From assembly GCA_948567375.1 (NCBI GenBank), contig OX419758.1, positions 31,749,001 to 31,813,000 of the forward strand: a stretch of DNA of 64,000 nt, written 5' to 3'. The position numbers and the translations under genes were made by a program. This DNA comes from Lunularia cruciata. Lineage: Eukaryota; Streptophyta; Marchantiopsida; Lunulariales; Lunulariaceae. The notes beneath the pieces are model-generated. The model searched no databases. It had not been told where the DNA came from and was given only the letters and a program-made list of their open reading frames with translations. The stretch's first letter is position 1, and each line of letters starts with the position of its first letter. Positions 1-11,694 of this stretch are shown here, piece by piece.

Positions 1-213
1 GTTTTGATTATAGGTGTGTGAATTTGTGACAAGTTGTCAAGATTGTGAGCTTGTTACTCTATTTTGGGTATAGTTGCTACCTAAGAGATTAAAGAGGAAA
101 TCAAGAAGAACTACATGTTACTATTTGACTTTGTATTTGACCAATTTTGAATAGTATCTTTGCAGGAACGAACTTTACTTACTTGATTACCGCATATTTG
201 CCGGGTTGTCACA
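1..213 (-). mobile_element. Terminus of a second X element (X'), inverted relative to the X at 2.4-5.4 kb
   Basis: The last bases on the plus strand read CCGGGTTGTCACA. The reverse complement of this segment begins TGTGACAACCCGGCAAATAT and then follows the first ~220 bases of the X insertion at 2,416 with many shared blocks. At 214 the sequence returns abruptly to the family A copy A1, homologous to the reverse complement of about 59,780-59,930. It is therefore the end of another LTR-type insertion in A1, lying opposite to X. The rest is outside the window. Confidence 0.75.
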
Positions 214-822
214 TCCATCAACCCCAACATATGCCTTAATTGTCTTGGTAGGCACAAAGCTCACAAGTGTCCAAGTGGTGATGCCTATCAAGCACATCCT
301 ACATTGCTATTGCAAAGCTAATGATCACAATCCTTGTCAAAAAATTTAGGTCCATAGCCTGACCAAACACTTGACGCATGGATGCCTCTAACACTACTAG
401 AACAAAGGTAATATTGGTGTGCAAACCAATTGCCAACTTTGTCTCTCATCAACGTTGGGCTCTATTAATTGCTTTGAGTCCCAAACTAGTCTAAGACCTC
501 CCTCTTGAAAAGCATGGGAGCCTAGGAAACTCCTAAGTGTGGGAAAAGTGGCTATGGGTTGTCCAACTAGGTCACCATTGCCACAAGTGACCTATCAGCC
601 ACCATCACCGTCTGAGACTAATGCCCAACATCCAAGATGTCATCAACAATGATGTGGTCTAGTCACCAAATCCCATCATAAGTGCACTATAGAACCTCTT
701 TAGGTAAGAGGTTTGTCCACCAAAGACAAAGACGATGAGCCCATGATTCCACTTTGGATCTAACAACATGGCAGTTCCCATCCAAGAATGGACCTGATGC
801 AAACTTGCCACCCGGTGTCATC
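214..822 (-). pseudogene. A1 cytosine methyltransferase domain, C-terminal part
   Basis: Read on the minus strand, this piece contains a motif VIII remnant (AHRLCLWWTNLLPKEV, about 700-760) and a motif X remnant (VFGQAMDLNFLTRIV, about 300-390). It aligns with 59,400-59,930 of copy A4. The N-terminal half lies at 1,842-2,410, separated by insertion Y. Several stops and frameshifts make it non-functional. The assignment to the C5 DNA methyltransferase family rests on the motif set of the whole family (see the A4 entry); this piece alone would not be enough. Confidence 0.65.
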
Positions 823-1841
823 AGGAAAGTAATCTATATGTTATATTGAAGTTGTTTAGTGTGGTTGGGGAGGTGTAGCTAGGGTTCTTGACTCTTAATT
901 CAACCACAGCAAGGGGAGGTTTGGGAAGCATCTGCATAAATATAGGAGTTTTCTTTGGTGACCAAATTAACGGTGTAGGGAAGTGCCAATCAAATAGCCT
1001 CAGCAATTTTTTTCTCCTAGTATGTTGACAGAACCTTTGAAAGATGAAAGGTCAAGTATGAACCTCTTCCCCAAGAAAGGAAGGGGATTTTGTTTCAAGA
1101 GACTGCAGTTTTGGAGGAAATATGGGGAAGAGACTTGTGTCCATGAAGGAAGGAGGAGAAAAGTACAAATAAGGAGCTCATCAAGGAGAATTCTAGTGAG
1201 GAAAGTTAGGAGAAAAGGCTGTTTTTTTGGGAAGAGAGGTCAGCTGAAGGCAAGGCGGTTAGAGGAGATCATGGAAAGAGAGTTGGGTTTTGGACAGACT
1301 TAGGAGAGGTCATTGTTATGGTTTGGAGCTGTTTGGCTTCCCCAAGAGGATTTATAAATTGTTAGGCTTGATATTGTGGTGAATGTTATGAGGTTCTTCA
1401 TGAGTGAATGCATTTATTTTATTTTGTGGTGTTAGGGAAAGGGAGCTCCATTCTTGGTGCCTCCAATCCAGTTTTTGTAGATAGATCATGTCATTGATCT
1501 GGTTGTACTGATTTGAATCTGGCCATATAGCTTGTGACCTTTTAGCCACCAAACTCAAAATATACAAACCCAATAGTAATACAACTTGAACAGTAGCTAG
1601 TGATACATTAAGATCAACATTATTCCAAGAAAACTCAATGCAAAGAACCATTGAGAAGAGCATGCAATCAAGAGCAATCACAGACAAGTTGCTCCAACAA
1701 AAGGCATTTACCATTGAGACAAAGAGCAGAAACCAGATCAGATTGTAGGCAAGCTTTAGAGTCACTAACAAATAGAGCAATCTAAGCACAGGCAACCAAG
1801 TGCCTGGCATATTCTCAAGACCATATGACCCCCATGATATC
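823..1841. mobile_element. Unidentified ~1-kb insertion (Y) in A1
   Basis: The family A alignment is lost just after 'CACCCGGTGT' (about 822) and resumes at 'AGTGCAAGAATCACC' (about 1,842), so about 1 kb was inserted into the methyltransferase region. The short flanks GGTGT and AGTGC may be a decayed 5-bp target duplication. The interior has a 93-codon plus frame (1,022-1,303) and a minus frame up to 165 codons (1,352-1,849) rich in hydrophobic residues. I recognise neither, and the minus frame runs across the junction, so it is not a native gene. A solo LTR is possible but the exact ends are unresolved. Confidence 0.45.
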
Positions 1842-2410
1842 AAGTGCAAGAATCACCTATTAAAGGGATCTTCTCCAAAATGTAAGTTGGAGAAATGGAT
1901 TGATGAGCTTGAAGATTGCATAGTATCCGTAACATTTTCTAAGACACATCAAAGTAAGGATCCTAAAGGCCCAAACCTAGGCCCAAACCTTGGCCAGCAT
2001 GTGGATGTCCCTAACATGGCCATCTAGAAATCACCAAATGAACAAGACCATATCTCTCCAAATCCTACCCCCCAGCAAGGAAATGTCTATTGGAGGGGTC
2101 TTTTGGTAAGCCTTGATTGTTGACATTGGTAACAACTCAAGATATGAGAGGCCACGTGTGCCACATGATATAGAGAGACTCGCTTAGTAGTCTCATCTCT
2201 CTCTAAATACAAGTACCTTTGTACTTGTATACCCACCTGTAGTGCCATAACTAGTTTAGTGTTAATCCCACTTAACAACAGCAATAGGCATACTCCCTCT
2301 ACTGGATATTACCAAGAAATGAGTGTGGTATCCAAAGGTATCAAGGTAATTGACTTTGGGGGCTCATACTCACATTGGTCTCCTAGTGGTACAAAGGCTT
2401 CACTCCAAGC
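1842..2410 (-). pseudogene. A1 cytosine methyltransferase domain, N-terminal part
   Basis: On the minus strand the frame ending near 2,087 shows a degraded motif I (LLSGINTKLVMALQVGIQVQ) followed by LERDETTKRVSLYHVAHVAS, colinear with copy A4. Further along is RWPC followed by a stop, which keeps the catalytic cysteine of the GWPCQ motif (about 2,015-2,030). Next comes YILEKIPLIGDS, where the ENI motif has become EKI (about 1,860-1,895). A frameshift separates motif I from the PC motif. X interrupts the coding region immediately upstream at 2,411-5,416. Confidence 0.7.
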
Positions 2411-2415
2411 CTACT
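2411..2415. repeat. Target-site duplication CTACT, left of X
   Basis: CTACT occurs immediately before the TGTGACAACC start of X and again at 5,412-5,416 after its GTACCACA end. The undisturbed site in copy A2 (17,811-17,822) reads AGCCTATTGCACC. This matches one copy of the duplication with X removed, apart from one base. Confidence 0.9.
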
Positions 2416-5411
2416 TGTGACAACCCGGCAAATATCACTTTTGCGGTAATCGGGTAAGTAAAGTTTGTTCCCATAGAGATACTAGTCAGAAATGTCTAAA
2501 TACAAAGTCAAATAGTAACATGTAGTTCTTCTTGGTTATGTCTTTAATCTCTTAGGTAGAAACCACACCCAAAAGAGAGTAACAAGCACTAATTCTCAGT
2601 CTTGTCACAAATTAGCACTCCTTAATCACAACTCCATCAATTCTTTCCAAACAATCTTGATTATGATGATTCAAGCTCTCCCAAAAACGGCACTTCATTG
2701 CAAAACGACTTTGCCTCAGAATTGTGTTCCACCCCTCCACTGAAGGCACAACTTCCTCAATCAAAATTGCTTCACATCAACACTATGCATTGCACTCACA
2801 AATGCAAAATACTACCAACACTACAATTCCTCTCAGATCTGTCAAGGCATTGCTTCGATTGCACTTCACTCAAGATCAAACACACAGAATGAAGATCAAG
2901 GCTGCGGAATCCAACATCCAACAAGCACACTGACTTGCACTTTGAATTTCTCCACACACTCACAAACATAGACACAAAGTTGATACTCAGAATCAAGCTT
3001 AAGCAACGAGCACTGCTTCACAGCACTTCGCTCTATCTATTCTCAGAATTATGAGCACTGAACAACATGATACTGCAAATGCCACTCTTAAATAGTGAAA
3101 CAATCGACAGTTATCTTCCTAATGTACCTCTCTCTAATGCCTCTACAAACCTGTAGATCTGAAATGACAATGCACCTCTTCATATCTGCCTATTCAAATC
3201 TCAAATCGGTTACTAATCCAATCCAATGTCTACTTCTTCTTCGGCTTTCAAACCCGAACCCGAAGTAATTGTACTTCCTACTACTTTGTCCTCGGATTTC
3301 ACAACTCCTACATCTTTGACCAGATCTAACAATTCTCTTTCTTGATCTGACATTTCACTAGTGGTTAATCTATCTAACTCCTTATCTGCTGACCCATTCT
3401 TCTCTAATGTCTCCAATGGTAAATCCGAAGACATCTGCACTCCCACTTCATCTACTTTGGGTTTTGCTCTAATATCTTTCCAAAGTTTATCTCTCTCTAT
3501 CTTCACTAGATCTAATCTAATCGTGATATTGTCTTTGACTTCCAATATCTTCCTATCTACCCAAGTTCTGAGACTAATTAACAGAGCATTCAAGTCTGTA
3601 TCCTTTGCATGTCTCCTCATCTCCTACACCAACAATTTCAACTCATGCAGCCTCGTCTCTTCAATACAAACACTGGCCTATGTACTCAGCATCGTGTTCA
3701 TCCTGATTATGATCTCCTTCAATGGCTCCAATCTCATCTTCCTTTCACGCTCCCGATCTGCAAGCCAATCTTCTTTGTTCATTGCCAAGTCTGCCTTGAA
3801 CTCAGCTTTCATAGTTTCTTTCTCCTTCTCTTTCTGCACAATCTTCTCTTCCTGATTACGAAGTAACTCTTGTAATTGCTCTTCTTCCCTATATCTCACT
3901 GTCAACTCCCATTGCCACAATTGCTTCTTCTCTTCTACACTCTCCATCACCCTATTGAGCTCTTGTTCCTTCTCTGCTACCCTCGCCATAGCATGGATAA
4001 TTTCTAGTCTTGAATCAGCAAACTGTTGCTTCAAGATTTCATACTCTGCTACTTGTCTCTCCCTGCTATGTCACTCTTCTTCACAAGTTCTTCTCGATAC
4101 CTCTTCAAGTCCTCAATAACTTGACACTGCACTACTGCATCTCCTCGCAATACTTCCCTTTCCTCCTCGCCTCGGATTATACTCTTCTTCAACTCTGAGT
4201 TCTCTTCTTCCAATCTCGCCAAAACCTGCAACACAATCTTCACCTCCGGACATGTCGACTGCATCTCCTTCTTCTTGTGCTCTAAATTCACTAACAATAG
4301 GCACACAATTTCTTGCAGGTACTCCACTCTATCACTTGCACCTACTTCCACCTGTAGAGTGATCACCTTCGGGATAGACGCTTCACTCCTCGAGCTACCC
4401 TACGGGGCCAAGTTTTAGGAAGAAACGTGTTGTAAACGGCATGATGTAGTATGGAGGCAACTTATCCCGCAAATTCCACACCATCTGTCTTGTCCTCCCA
4501 TGGAAGCACCTTGCCCAATTGATAGGTTCTCCTACAAACATCTTATGGAAGAATACCGCTTGGTGTTTCATCACATAAGTCATCCTCTCCGGCTTTGGGA
4601 TTGCCATGAGAGCAGTCATGATCCCTCTCTTCACTGGATCTTTGTAACTCTTGACCTTATACCCATTCTTCATTCTCTTCAAAGAGATGGCATCCCTCAC
4701 TTCTTGGGTTTCTTCGGCTACCTCTCCCTTCTCCAAGAACGTGGCACCCTGCTCCGTGCTTGCCTCTCTTCCAAGCACCAATCTCCAATCCGACTTTGTC
4801 CAGCGAGTTGGATTTCCTCTCTTCCCCACTTCCTCGGGGCCATCAAGACTCTTACTCTTGATTATCTCAATCATGAAACCTGGAAAACTTACATTCCAGT
4901 TCCATGCCAAGAAGGTGATCCAAAGTCGGCTCAAGACTTTGATTCTTGTAATCACATCTAACCTCCAAATTGCATGATTTCTCACTGCAAATTTGGAGTT
5001 CTTCTTTCCTCCTCCCATCTTTCCTGCTTCCTCACTATCTCTTGGTTTAACTCTCTCAAATTCTCCTCTACACACTAGCGCCTCTTCAACTCTACTTCCC
5101 TTCCCATGATCTCCTACAGGATGACTCCTCAACGGCAAAGGAAAATTGCTTGACATTGCTTTGTCATTAGCCCAATTTTTATAAAGTCGCGCCTTCTTTG
5201 TCTCTCTTCAATTCAAGTTTCTACCAAGAAATCACACCTCTTGCATGGGCCTATCATTGTCAATTGTACTTCATGCGTATGACCGCCGGTTTTGAATGGT
5301 CCCTTCTTGAATTTCTTGCCCCAAAGAAAGGTTGTTACACTATCTTTGCCTCAGGTTGAGCTTCCCCCCAATACAAAGACTTCTTACTTTGGGTCGTATA
5401 TGGGTACCACA
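2416..5411 (-). mobile_element. X element: 2,996-bp insertion with LTR-type ends and its own ORF
   Basis: The insertion starts TGTGACAACCC and ends GGGTACCACA, so both ends obey the TG...CA rule and form short inverted ends (TGTG...CACA). A 5-bp duplication (CTACT) flanks it. No internal direct repeat of the first ~220 bases is visible near the right end, so it is either a solo LTR about 3 kb long or a small non-autonomous element without obvious LTRs. It carries a ~648-codon minus-strand frame with two nonsense codons and two frameshifts. A second, inverted end of the same family lies at 1-213. Confidence 0.8.
3211..5156 (-). pseudogene. X-encoded coiled-coil protein (broken)
   Basis: The frame starts at a true ATG (5,156). 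The first ~250 residues (5,156-4,395) are a mixed, probably globular domain ending in a W/R-rich part (NWARCFHGRTRQMVW). A frameshift near 4,400 leads into 4,366-4,049, a second near 4,040 into 4,034-3,678, and in-frame stops near 3,676 and 3,623 precede the acidic tail ending at 3,211. From about residue 260 the sequence is dominated by E, K, R, L and Q with heptad-like spacing, for example EEENSELKK, KEQELNRVMES and QEEKIVQKEKEKE, so a long coiled coil is likely. I do not recognise the family. A gag-like structural protein is possible, but there is no zinc knuckle, protease or RT motif. It fills about two thirds of the insertion. Confidence 0.6.
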
Positions 5412-5416
5412 CTACT
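5412..5416. repeat. Target-site duplication CTACT, right of X
   Basis: This is the second copy of the 5-bp duplication that flanks X. Family A sequence resumes at once (GCACCAACTAATATGC), matching 17,817 onward in copy A2. Confidence 0.9.
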
Positions 5417-6400
5417 GCACCAACTAATATGCATGTTGCTGCAATGCCTCCTTTGAAGTCCACCATGGAACATCTAAGGTGGATGGAACAATCCCACTTG
5501 TACTCCAAATCCAAGTGATCTCCTTTGATACTAGAGTATCCTCTACATGTGCGTTCCTCTCCAAGAAGTCACTAGGCTAAGTAAAAAAACCACTTAAAGC
5601 TGAAATTGAAGCCACCATGGTTTTGGACTGTAGTGAGCCAAGATTGCCACTACTGAAGCATATTGGTAGTGACATACTTGTCCCTCACCAAACTGCCAAC
5701 CTGGTCTATAGGAGGTTTTCTCCTCCCAATCGTCAATACTAAAACCCATGAGGTATAACACTACTCCCCCAACTAACACATCATAAGAATCAGCTATGGT
5801 TGCAATGGCATGAGCTCTCACCACAAAGCTCTCAATCAAATGATTGGGTTGAATCTGAACAACAAGCTCTCCACATGTGATATACTATGTAGAACCACCC
5901 CCTAAAGATGTTGGATTTGAAATGGACACCTCTCTACATTGGTATTTTGTAACTTTAGACCAACAACTTTAGCCTTCTCCAACATAAAAGGTTGTGCACT
6001 AGAGTCTAGTAAGACCCTCTGTGGTGTATAGACCTTCCTTGAAGGTCCCACCAAATGAAAAATCCCATTTTGGTTATCCAGTAAGACAACCCCAGGTGTA
6101 AACCATACTTGCTCAAAGGTCAGTCTAGTTGGTAACTCCTCCAATCTAGCCATTGTTGCATGCCATAAACCATTAGTTGTTGATTGGATCTTGTGCTCCT
6201 TGACCAAGTCAACTCCATTATCAACCACTTTTGCTCTAATAGTAGGGACCACATCATTCCTTCTCTCACAAAGCATGGCAGCCAATTGGAACATTGGGAT
6301 TGGGTCAACTCCTAATGTACACATGTCATTGGTTGAGAATAATAGAAAGCGCATAATCAATTGAGTCACCTCCAACATTGTGCTAGACTCAATCTATGTA
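5417..6400 (-). pseudogene. A1 aspartic protease region
   Basis: On the minus strand the frame 6,378-5,902 contains VLLDSSAQPFML (active-site codons at about 5,991-6,014). This corresponds to the LLD(S/T)GA motif of retroviral-type aspartic proteases, with the glycine changed to serine. Downstream, 5,839-5,594 encodes SYDVLVGGVVLYLMGF and YRPGWQFGEG, a conserved block also seen in copy A4 at 58,430-58,530. The domain lies between the zinc-knuckle/linker region and the methyltransferase, as in A4. Stops separate the pieces. Confidence 0.7.
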
Positions 6401-8165
6401 GTAGCAAGTGGCTGACTAGTAGATAGTCTATCATGTACCCTATCACCACCTACTACACTTGCATTAGGATGTCTAAGAGCTATGGATGTTCATTTGTAGT
6501 GCCTTAGAGAGTGTAAAAGGCTATGAAACTCTGACTTGTCTACCAGCCTCTCCTCTTTGTAGGTCCAGCTCCACTAATGCTCCTCTAAGCTCTAGAGCAC
6601 ATACTGCACTCCTAGTCACTACGGCAGATGCATCCATCTATGCTGCTCCACACATGAATTCTAAGATGTCTCTATCACCCGCACATGAGGTGGAAACCTC
6701 AATACCCAAAACTGATCTCTTGTGAGCTATGGCCATGCTAGCCAATCTCGGCTCCAACTGCTCAATCTGAGTAGCCATGGTTGTATTAGAAGTAAGGGCA
6801 CATACTACACCTATTAGGTATGGATCCTCTACCACCAACTCTACCACCTCGTCTTCCATGACTTGGAGCTCCTCTACCACCTACCATAATATCCCTACCA
6901 CTCCGGAACTCCAGGTGTAGGTCAAAGTATTGGTCATTGGTGTAACCAAATGTATGGTAAGGCTCACACTGTCTCTATGTTGGCTATGATGCACCAAAGG
7001 TATCAGGTCTGTTAATTTGATTGCACTCTCTCCTATGGTGAGGTCCACCACAAGTCCAACAAGCAATACCACCACTCACTAGCTACTGCTAACCCAAAAA
7101 TGAAGGTAAGGGTCTAGCTATAGTAGGCCCTTCATTCGCTCCATAGGATCTAGGTTGTCCACCCTATCCTCAAAAACCAACATGTTGTGGTGCACAATGT
7201 TGCACTCTAGAAGAAGTAATAGTTGTGGATGAGGTCTCCCTACCAAATCCATATGTCACCACTCTCTCCTCCACCATGTTGAGCTCAATATGCTCAATCA
7301 AACCAAAGACCACCGCCAAAGTAGGTGAAGTAACTTGTAACAACATAGCATCATGTACTCTATGTCATAATTCCTTATCTAGTATCCCATACCCAAATTG
7401 GACTGCTTGGGTCTCAATAACTCCCTTATCAACCATCTCGAGTGAGTGTATACCTCACATAGACTCTCTCTCCAACCTTTTTTTGGAACTCTTGCAAGCT
7501 CCTCAGCTTGTCAATCCACACTCCTTGGTAGTTCTACCTCAAACATTGGAGGAACTCCACCATGGGACTAAACCTGGTACTACACCACCTCTTGTAGTAG
7601 TACCTCCACTCGTAGTAGTACCATCTCCAAGAGATCCACCAATGCTACTAAACTTAGAACTCATGGGTACTACCAATATACCCCTAGAAACTGAGCTTGA
7701 AGTGATGGAGACATAGTTTGAAAACCAATATTGTCTCCATAGCTCAATCTTTTCCAAGTGAACTCTACTAAACTCATGGTAGTTTTCCATCAATTGGGCC
7801 TCCAACCGCTGAAATAACTCCTTCCATGCCATGAAGGGTGTGAACAAAGTTGAGTTCCGCATCTATCATAGATCACATCAACTATCAAACTCTTAGATGA
7901 AGTTATCCAACTCAATGGTACCCATTGTACTAGGATAATACTTGGGGCTTTGGAGTCCCTATAAATCTCATCCATGTCCCACAACAATAGTGCAGACACA
8001 CCAAGTGCACTCTTAATTGAATCAGCTCTTATGCCAAACTCCAACTCAGAGTCAAGTCTCCTCTCTCATTGGGACCTGAGATACATGCTAATATCAAGCA
8101 CCACTCCAAGTAAACCCATTGTGTATTGCAACACTATTTCCTCCAAAATCCACAAAGAACTCTAT
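6401..8165 (-). pseudogene. A1 gag: capsid-like domain, zinc knuckles and linker
   Basis: On the minus strand the expected start codon is ATA (8,165-8,163) where copy A6 has ATG. Recognisable gag pieces include SALGVSALLLWDMDEIY (~8,000), TLFTPFMAWKELFQRLEAQL (~7,840), HLEKIELWRQYW and the glycine/threonine-rich linker near 7,600. The segment near 7,030-7,080 is the zinc-knuckle region. Towards 6,640-6,880 the frame encodes the coiled, acidic linker (EQLEPRLASMAIAHKRSVLG) that precedes the protease. It is colinear with A6 and A4 and broken by stops and frameshifts. The capsid/linker boundary carries a TGA shared with A4 and A6. Confidence 0.75.
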
Positions 8166-8358
8166 CATGAAAAAGTAACCAAGAACTACAAGCCGCAATC
8201 AAAACCACCAAAAGTACCCCACCAAAAATCACCACCAAGTGCTAATGCCACCAACTGAATGTCATTGACTAATGTAGCTCTAACTACAAAAACTACATTA
8301 GGGGAAAGGGCAACTTGTAACCTACCATCATAACATGCACTCTCATGGTCTACATGTT

Positions 8359-9041
8359 TGTGAGTCAACTTATCCCTCACTCAGGATGAACCTTTGATGG
8401 CTATTATGGTAGCGCACCATGGACTAAAAAGGCAAAGAACCCCAACCCCATCATACTCCTCCAAGGCTAACACTCCAAGACTCAAACCATTGTTCACTAA
8501 AGAACTCAATGAGAGAGAGATAGTTGCAAATGAAAGGATGATGAGTACCTCCTCGCCCCTAGTTTATATACTTGTGAAATAGTTATACACCAAACTTACA
8601 AATTATTGCAGTAACTCAAGTTACTAGGCTAAAATTAAATAAAATCAAAAAGTTAAAGGAATATCTATACTCATGAGAATATTCTCTTAAGCATGTGGTC
8701 TTATCTTGACCTAACCACTAAGTCAAAGATCCTTTCACATGAGCTATCTTGGGACTATAAAAGAATCCAAAACAAAAAGTTTGTGGTGCAAGAGTTCTCA
8801 ACTCTTTCCTCAAAGCCAAACACCTAGGAATAATACCAAGTCGATACAAATCCAAAATAGTGATGCTCATCTTTTCTATTTCCTCTAAAGTAAGATCCCC
8901 TCTATCTTAGTTATGACTAACTTTAGGTAATTATGACTAAGGTAGAATCATCTTTTATCTTTATATAAATAGTATCTCTCAAGAACTTATAATACCAAAC
9001 TAAATATCACAATCCACACACATGCACAAATGGGTGTTACA
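8359..9041 (-). repeat. B1 3' LTR
   Basis: Read on the minus strand it begins TGTAACACCCATTTGTGC and ends near GTTGACTCACA, matching the LTRs at 15,240-15,929, 24,402-25,089, 56,357-57,041 and 62,017-62,695. A TATA-like TATATAAA lies inside. Immediately upstream on the minus strand (9,042-9,054) is a G-rich stretch before TGTAACA, in the position of the polypurine tract; it is cleaner in B3 (CCGGGGGTAAA). Confidence 0.9.
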
Positions 9042-10355
9042 TTTACCCGGGACTAAGTTTTCACTTTATCCTGAAAGTGAAGGTCTCTTTACCTTCTATA
9101 ATACTTCTTCAAGTCATGGGTAATTCTATCAAAGTGTCTTCCTCTCAACTCCTTGAGATCATAGGTGTAATTGCCCCACATCTTCTCCACTATGAAAGGT
9201 CCAAAGTACTTAGGCAAAAACTTCTTTTGCACTCTCTTGAATCAAAAAGAATCAAATAATATTGTCCAATCACCTTCTTTAAAAGCTCTACCTTCTGTTT
9301 GCCTTGCCTCTTGTCATAACTCTCCTTTTTTGTCTTTTTGTTTGCTCTACTCAAACCATAGCAATTGCTTTTGCCTCTTCCAATTCAAACGGTTGATCCT
9401 TCCTTGACTTCTCTACATCACCTCCTTGTGCTTTCTTCAATCTCTTATGAATGCTTTGGAAGGAAGGAAGATCAAAGTGAATAGGTAAGGTAGACTCAAT
9501 ACCATATACCAATTGCAATGGAGAATATCTAGTGGAAGTCTTCATGGTTGTCCTATACTCTCATAAAATTGCATGAATCTTCTTGTCCTAATGATGTTTA
9601 GCTTCCTCCATTTTTGCGTCTTTGGCCAACACCATGCTCAAGCTCTTATTGGTTCTCTTTGCCAAGCCATTGGAAGTTGGCTTATAGGATGTAAGTTACT
9701 CTATATGTGACAAAGAAATGTCATAACATGGCTGTAGTAATGCTTCTTGTAAACTCTCCTCCTCTATCAAAAACCAACTCCAAAGGGTATCCAAACCTAG
9801 TGATAATGCATTCATAAAGAAATCTCTCAACTTCATCTTCATTCTTGTCTCTCAATGGTCTAGCCTCAACCCACTTGGTAAAATGATCAATAACTACCAC
9901 AATATACCAATTGTTCCTTGAGGTTCTATTGAGAGGACCTATAAAATCAACTCCCCACTTCTCAAAAGGTCCTAGTAATGGAATCAATCTAAGTGGTAGA
10001 TTGGTAGTAGACTTTTTAGCAAAAGCTTGAAAAACATGACAAGTTTTACAACAATCAAGACAATCCTTAAAAAACCCCCTCCATAGTAGCCTTCATCTAG
10101 AATCTTGAAAGCAATTACCTTTCTTGCAAAGTGTCTTCCACACACTAAACCTTCATGAAACTCCTTTTTGAGTAAGATAGAGTCTTCTTTACCCACTGGC
10201 CTTTGAAGTAGACCATCTACTCCTTGGTGAGAAAAATTATCCTCAACCATTTTATAAGGTCTAGATCTTGGAGCAAGGGCATTCCTCTCCTTAGCATGCA
10301 TTCCTTTTGGATAGTTACCTCTTGTAACAAAGTCCACAATCTCCTTGTACTCCAT
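9042..10355 (-). pseudogene. B1 integrase
   Basis: Minus-strand frames 10,355-9,984, 9,987-9,721 and 9,545-9,351 together carry the integrase: a degraded N-terminal zinc-binding segment (HEGLVCGRHFA, whose CxxC half is lost to frameshift), the catalytic core with GVDFIGPL (first Asp) and LVFDRGGEF (second Asp), and the C-terminal core edge YSPLQLVYGIESTLPIHFDL. The better-preserved B3 copy supplies the missing third catalytic residue (NGLAER). At least three frameshifts or stops separate the pieces. The C-terminal tail near 9,070-9,350 is not open. Confidence 0.8.
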
Positions 10356-10412
10356 TGGAACCTCTTGAGACTAAGATTTTCATGAGCTCCTCATTCGAGA
10401 AGAAATTGTCCA

Positions 10413-11694
10413 CTAGCTCATCTCCATCATGGTCATAGGCATAGATAACAAATCAAAATTTGCATGTTTCTTCCGTGGCCTATCCTCAATGGTGTAGTCA
10501 TACTCAAATAAGAGTATCATCCACCTTGCTAGCCACCCTTCCACATTAGGCTTGTTGAAGATGTACTTCAAAGCCTTGTGATCCGTAACAATGGTAGCTT
10601 TCCCTCCAATCAAGTAGTGTCTGAACTTCTTTAGACCAAAGATCAATGCCAACCCTTCTCTATTTGTAACAAAGTAGTTCTTTTCTATTGAAACCATCTA
10701 CCTACTAGCATAAGCTATTGGATGATCATCTCCATCTTAGTCTAATTGACTAAGAGTGCATCCTATAGTTACATTGGAAGTATGAATGTGGAGGATGAAA
10801 GGTTTTCTCCAATTAGGTTTAGCAAGAATTGGAGCTACAACAAGGGATTGCTTGAGCTCCTCAAAAGCTTTCAGAGCCTCCTTGTCCTCCAAAATCACCA
10901 TGTATTCTACACCCTTCTTCATGTCAATTGTTAATGCATAAGCCTTGTTGAAAAATGAGAAGATGAACCTCCTATAGTACCCAACCATCTCCAAGAATTG
11001 GTGTAACTTTGTCAAGCTTGAAGGGAATGGAAGGTCTGAAATTTTCCTCATCTTCTGAAGGTCATTTGCTATTCCATCCTTGGAGATGATGTGCCCCAAA
11101 ATTTGACCTTCTTCATAACCAAAAATGCACTTCTATAGGTTGAGTGATGCATTTGCTCCATCCAAGCATTGCAAGACCTTGATCAGGTGCTCCTCCTTGC
11201 TCCATTAGACATAAAAGTTATCAATTAAGTCTCTCATAAATTTCTCAATGAAAGGTTCAAAAACCTTGTTCATGAACCGTTGGAATGTGGCTAGAGCATT
11301 GCAAAGCCCCAAAAGGCATGACCTTGAAAGCATAAGTCCCCTAAGGTGTGGTGAATGTAGTAAGTTATTGATGCCCTAGTGTAATCTTGATTTGGTTATA
11401 CCCATTATAACCATCTCCAAAACTGTAACTTTCATGACCTGCAACCTCCCCCAATATCTCATCAATGAATGGCAAATAGTAACAGTCCTTCTTAGTAACA
11501 CTATTGAGCTTTTTGTAATCCACACATACCCAAAGCTTACCATTCTTTTTCTTCACAATCACAATTGGAGATACCCATTTTGAATTCTCTACCTCAAAGA
11601 TAAATCTAGCCTCCTTGAGCTTATCAATCTCCTCCTTCACAACCAAAGATATTGGTAGACTAATGCGATGTTGCTTCTTGCAGACTGGTCTTAC
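10413..11694 (-). pseudogene. B1 reverse transcriptase and RNase H
   Basis: The RT N-terminus is the frame 11,646-11,365 (VSPIVIVKKKNGKLWVCVDY, KLNSVTKKDCYYLPFIDEIL). After a broken stretch (MPFGLCNALATFQRFMNKVF spread across frames) the catalytic loop reads LIDNFYV where LxDDFxV is expected, so the second aspartate is lost. The connection domain is 11,099-10,737 (LGHIISKDGIA and the FLEMVGYYRRFI block). RNase H follows at 10,697-10,413 (NYFVTNREGLALIF, IVTDHKALKYIF). Order and motifs are typical of Ty3/gypsy pol. It is interrupted by stops. Confidence 0.85.

Noticed and set aside
1022-1303. 93-codon plus-strand frame in insertion Y as a gene
   Set aside because: Basic, low-complexity composition, no motif, no recognisable relative, and it lies inside an inserted repeat.
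1352-1849. 165-codon minus-strand frame as a membrane protein gene
   Set aside because: It runs across the junction between insertion Y and A1 sequence, so the frame is an accident of insertion.
2416-5411. X as a DNA transposon with terminal inverted repeats
   Set aside because: Only about 4-5 terminal bases are inverted (TGTG/CACA), and TG...CA ends with a 5-bp duplication fit an LTR-type integrase product better.
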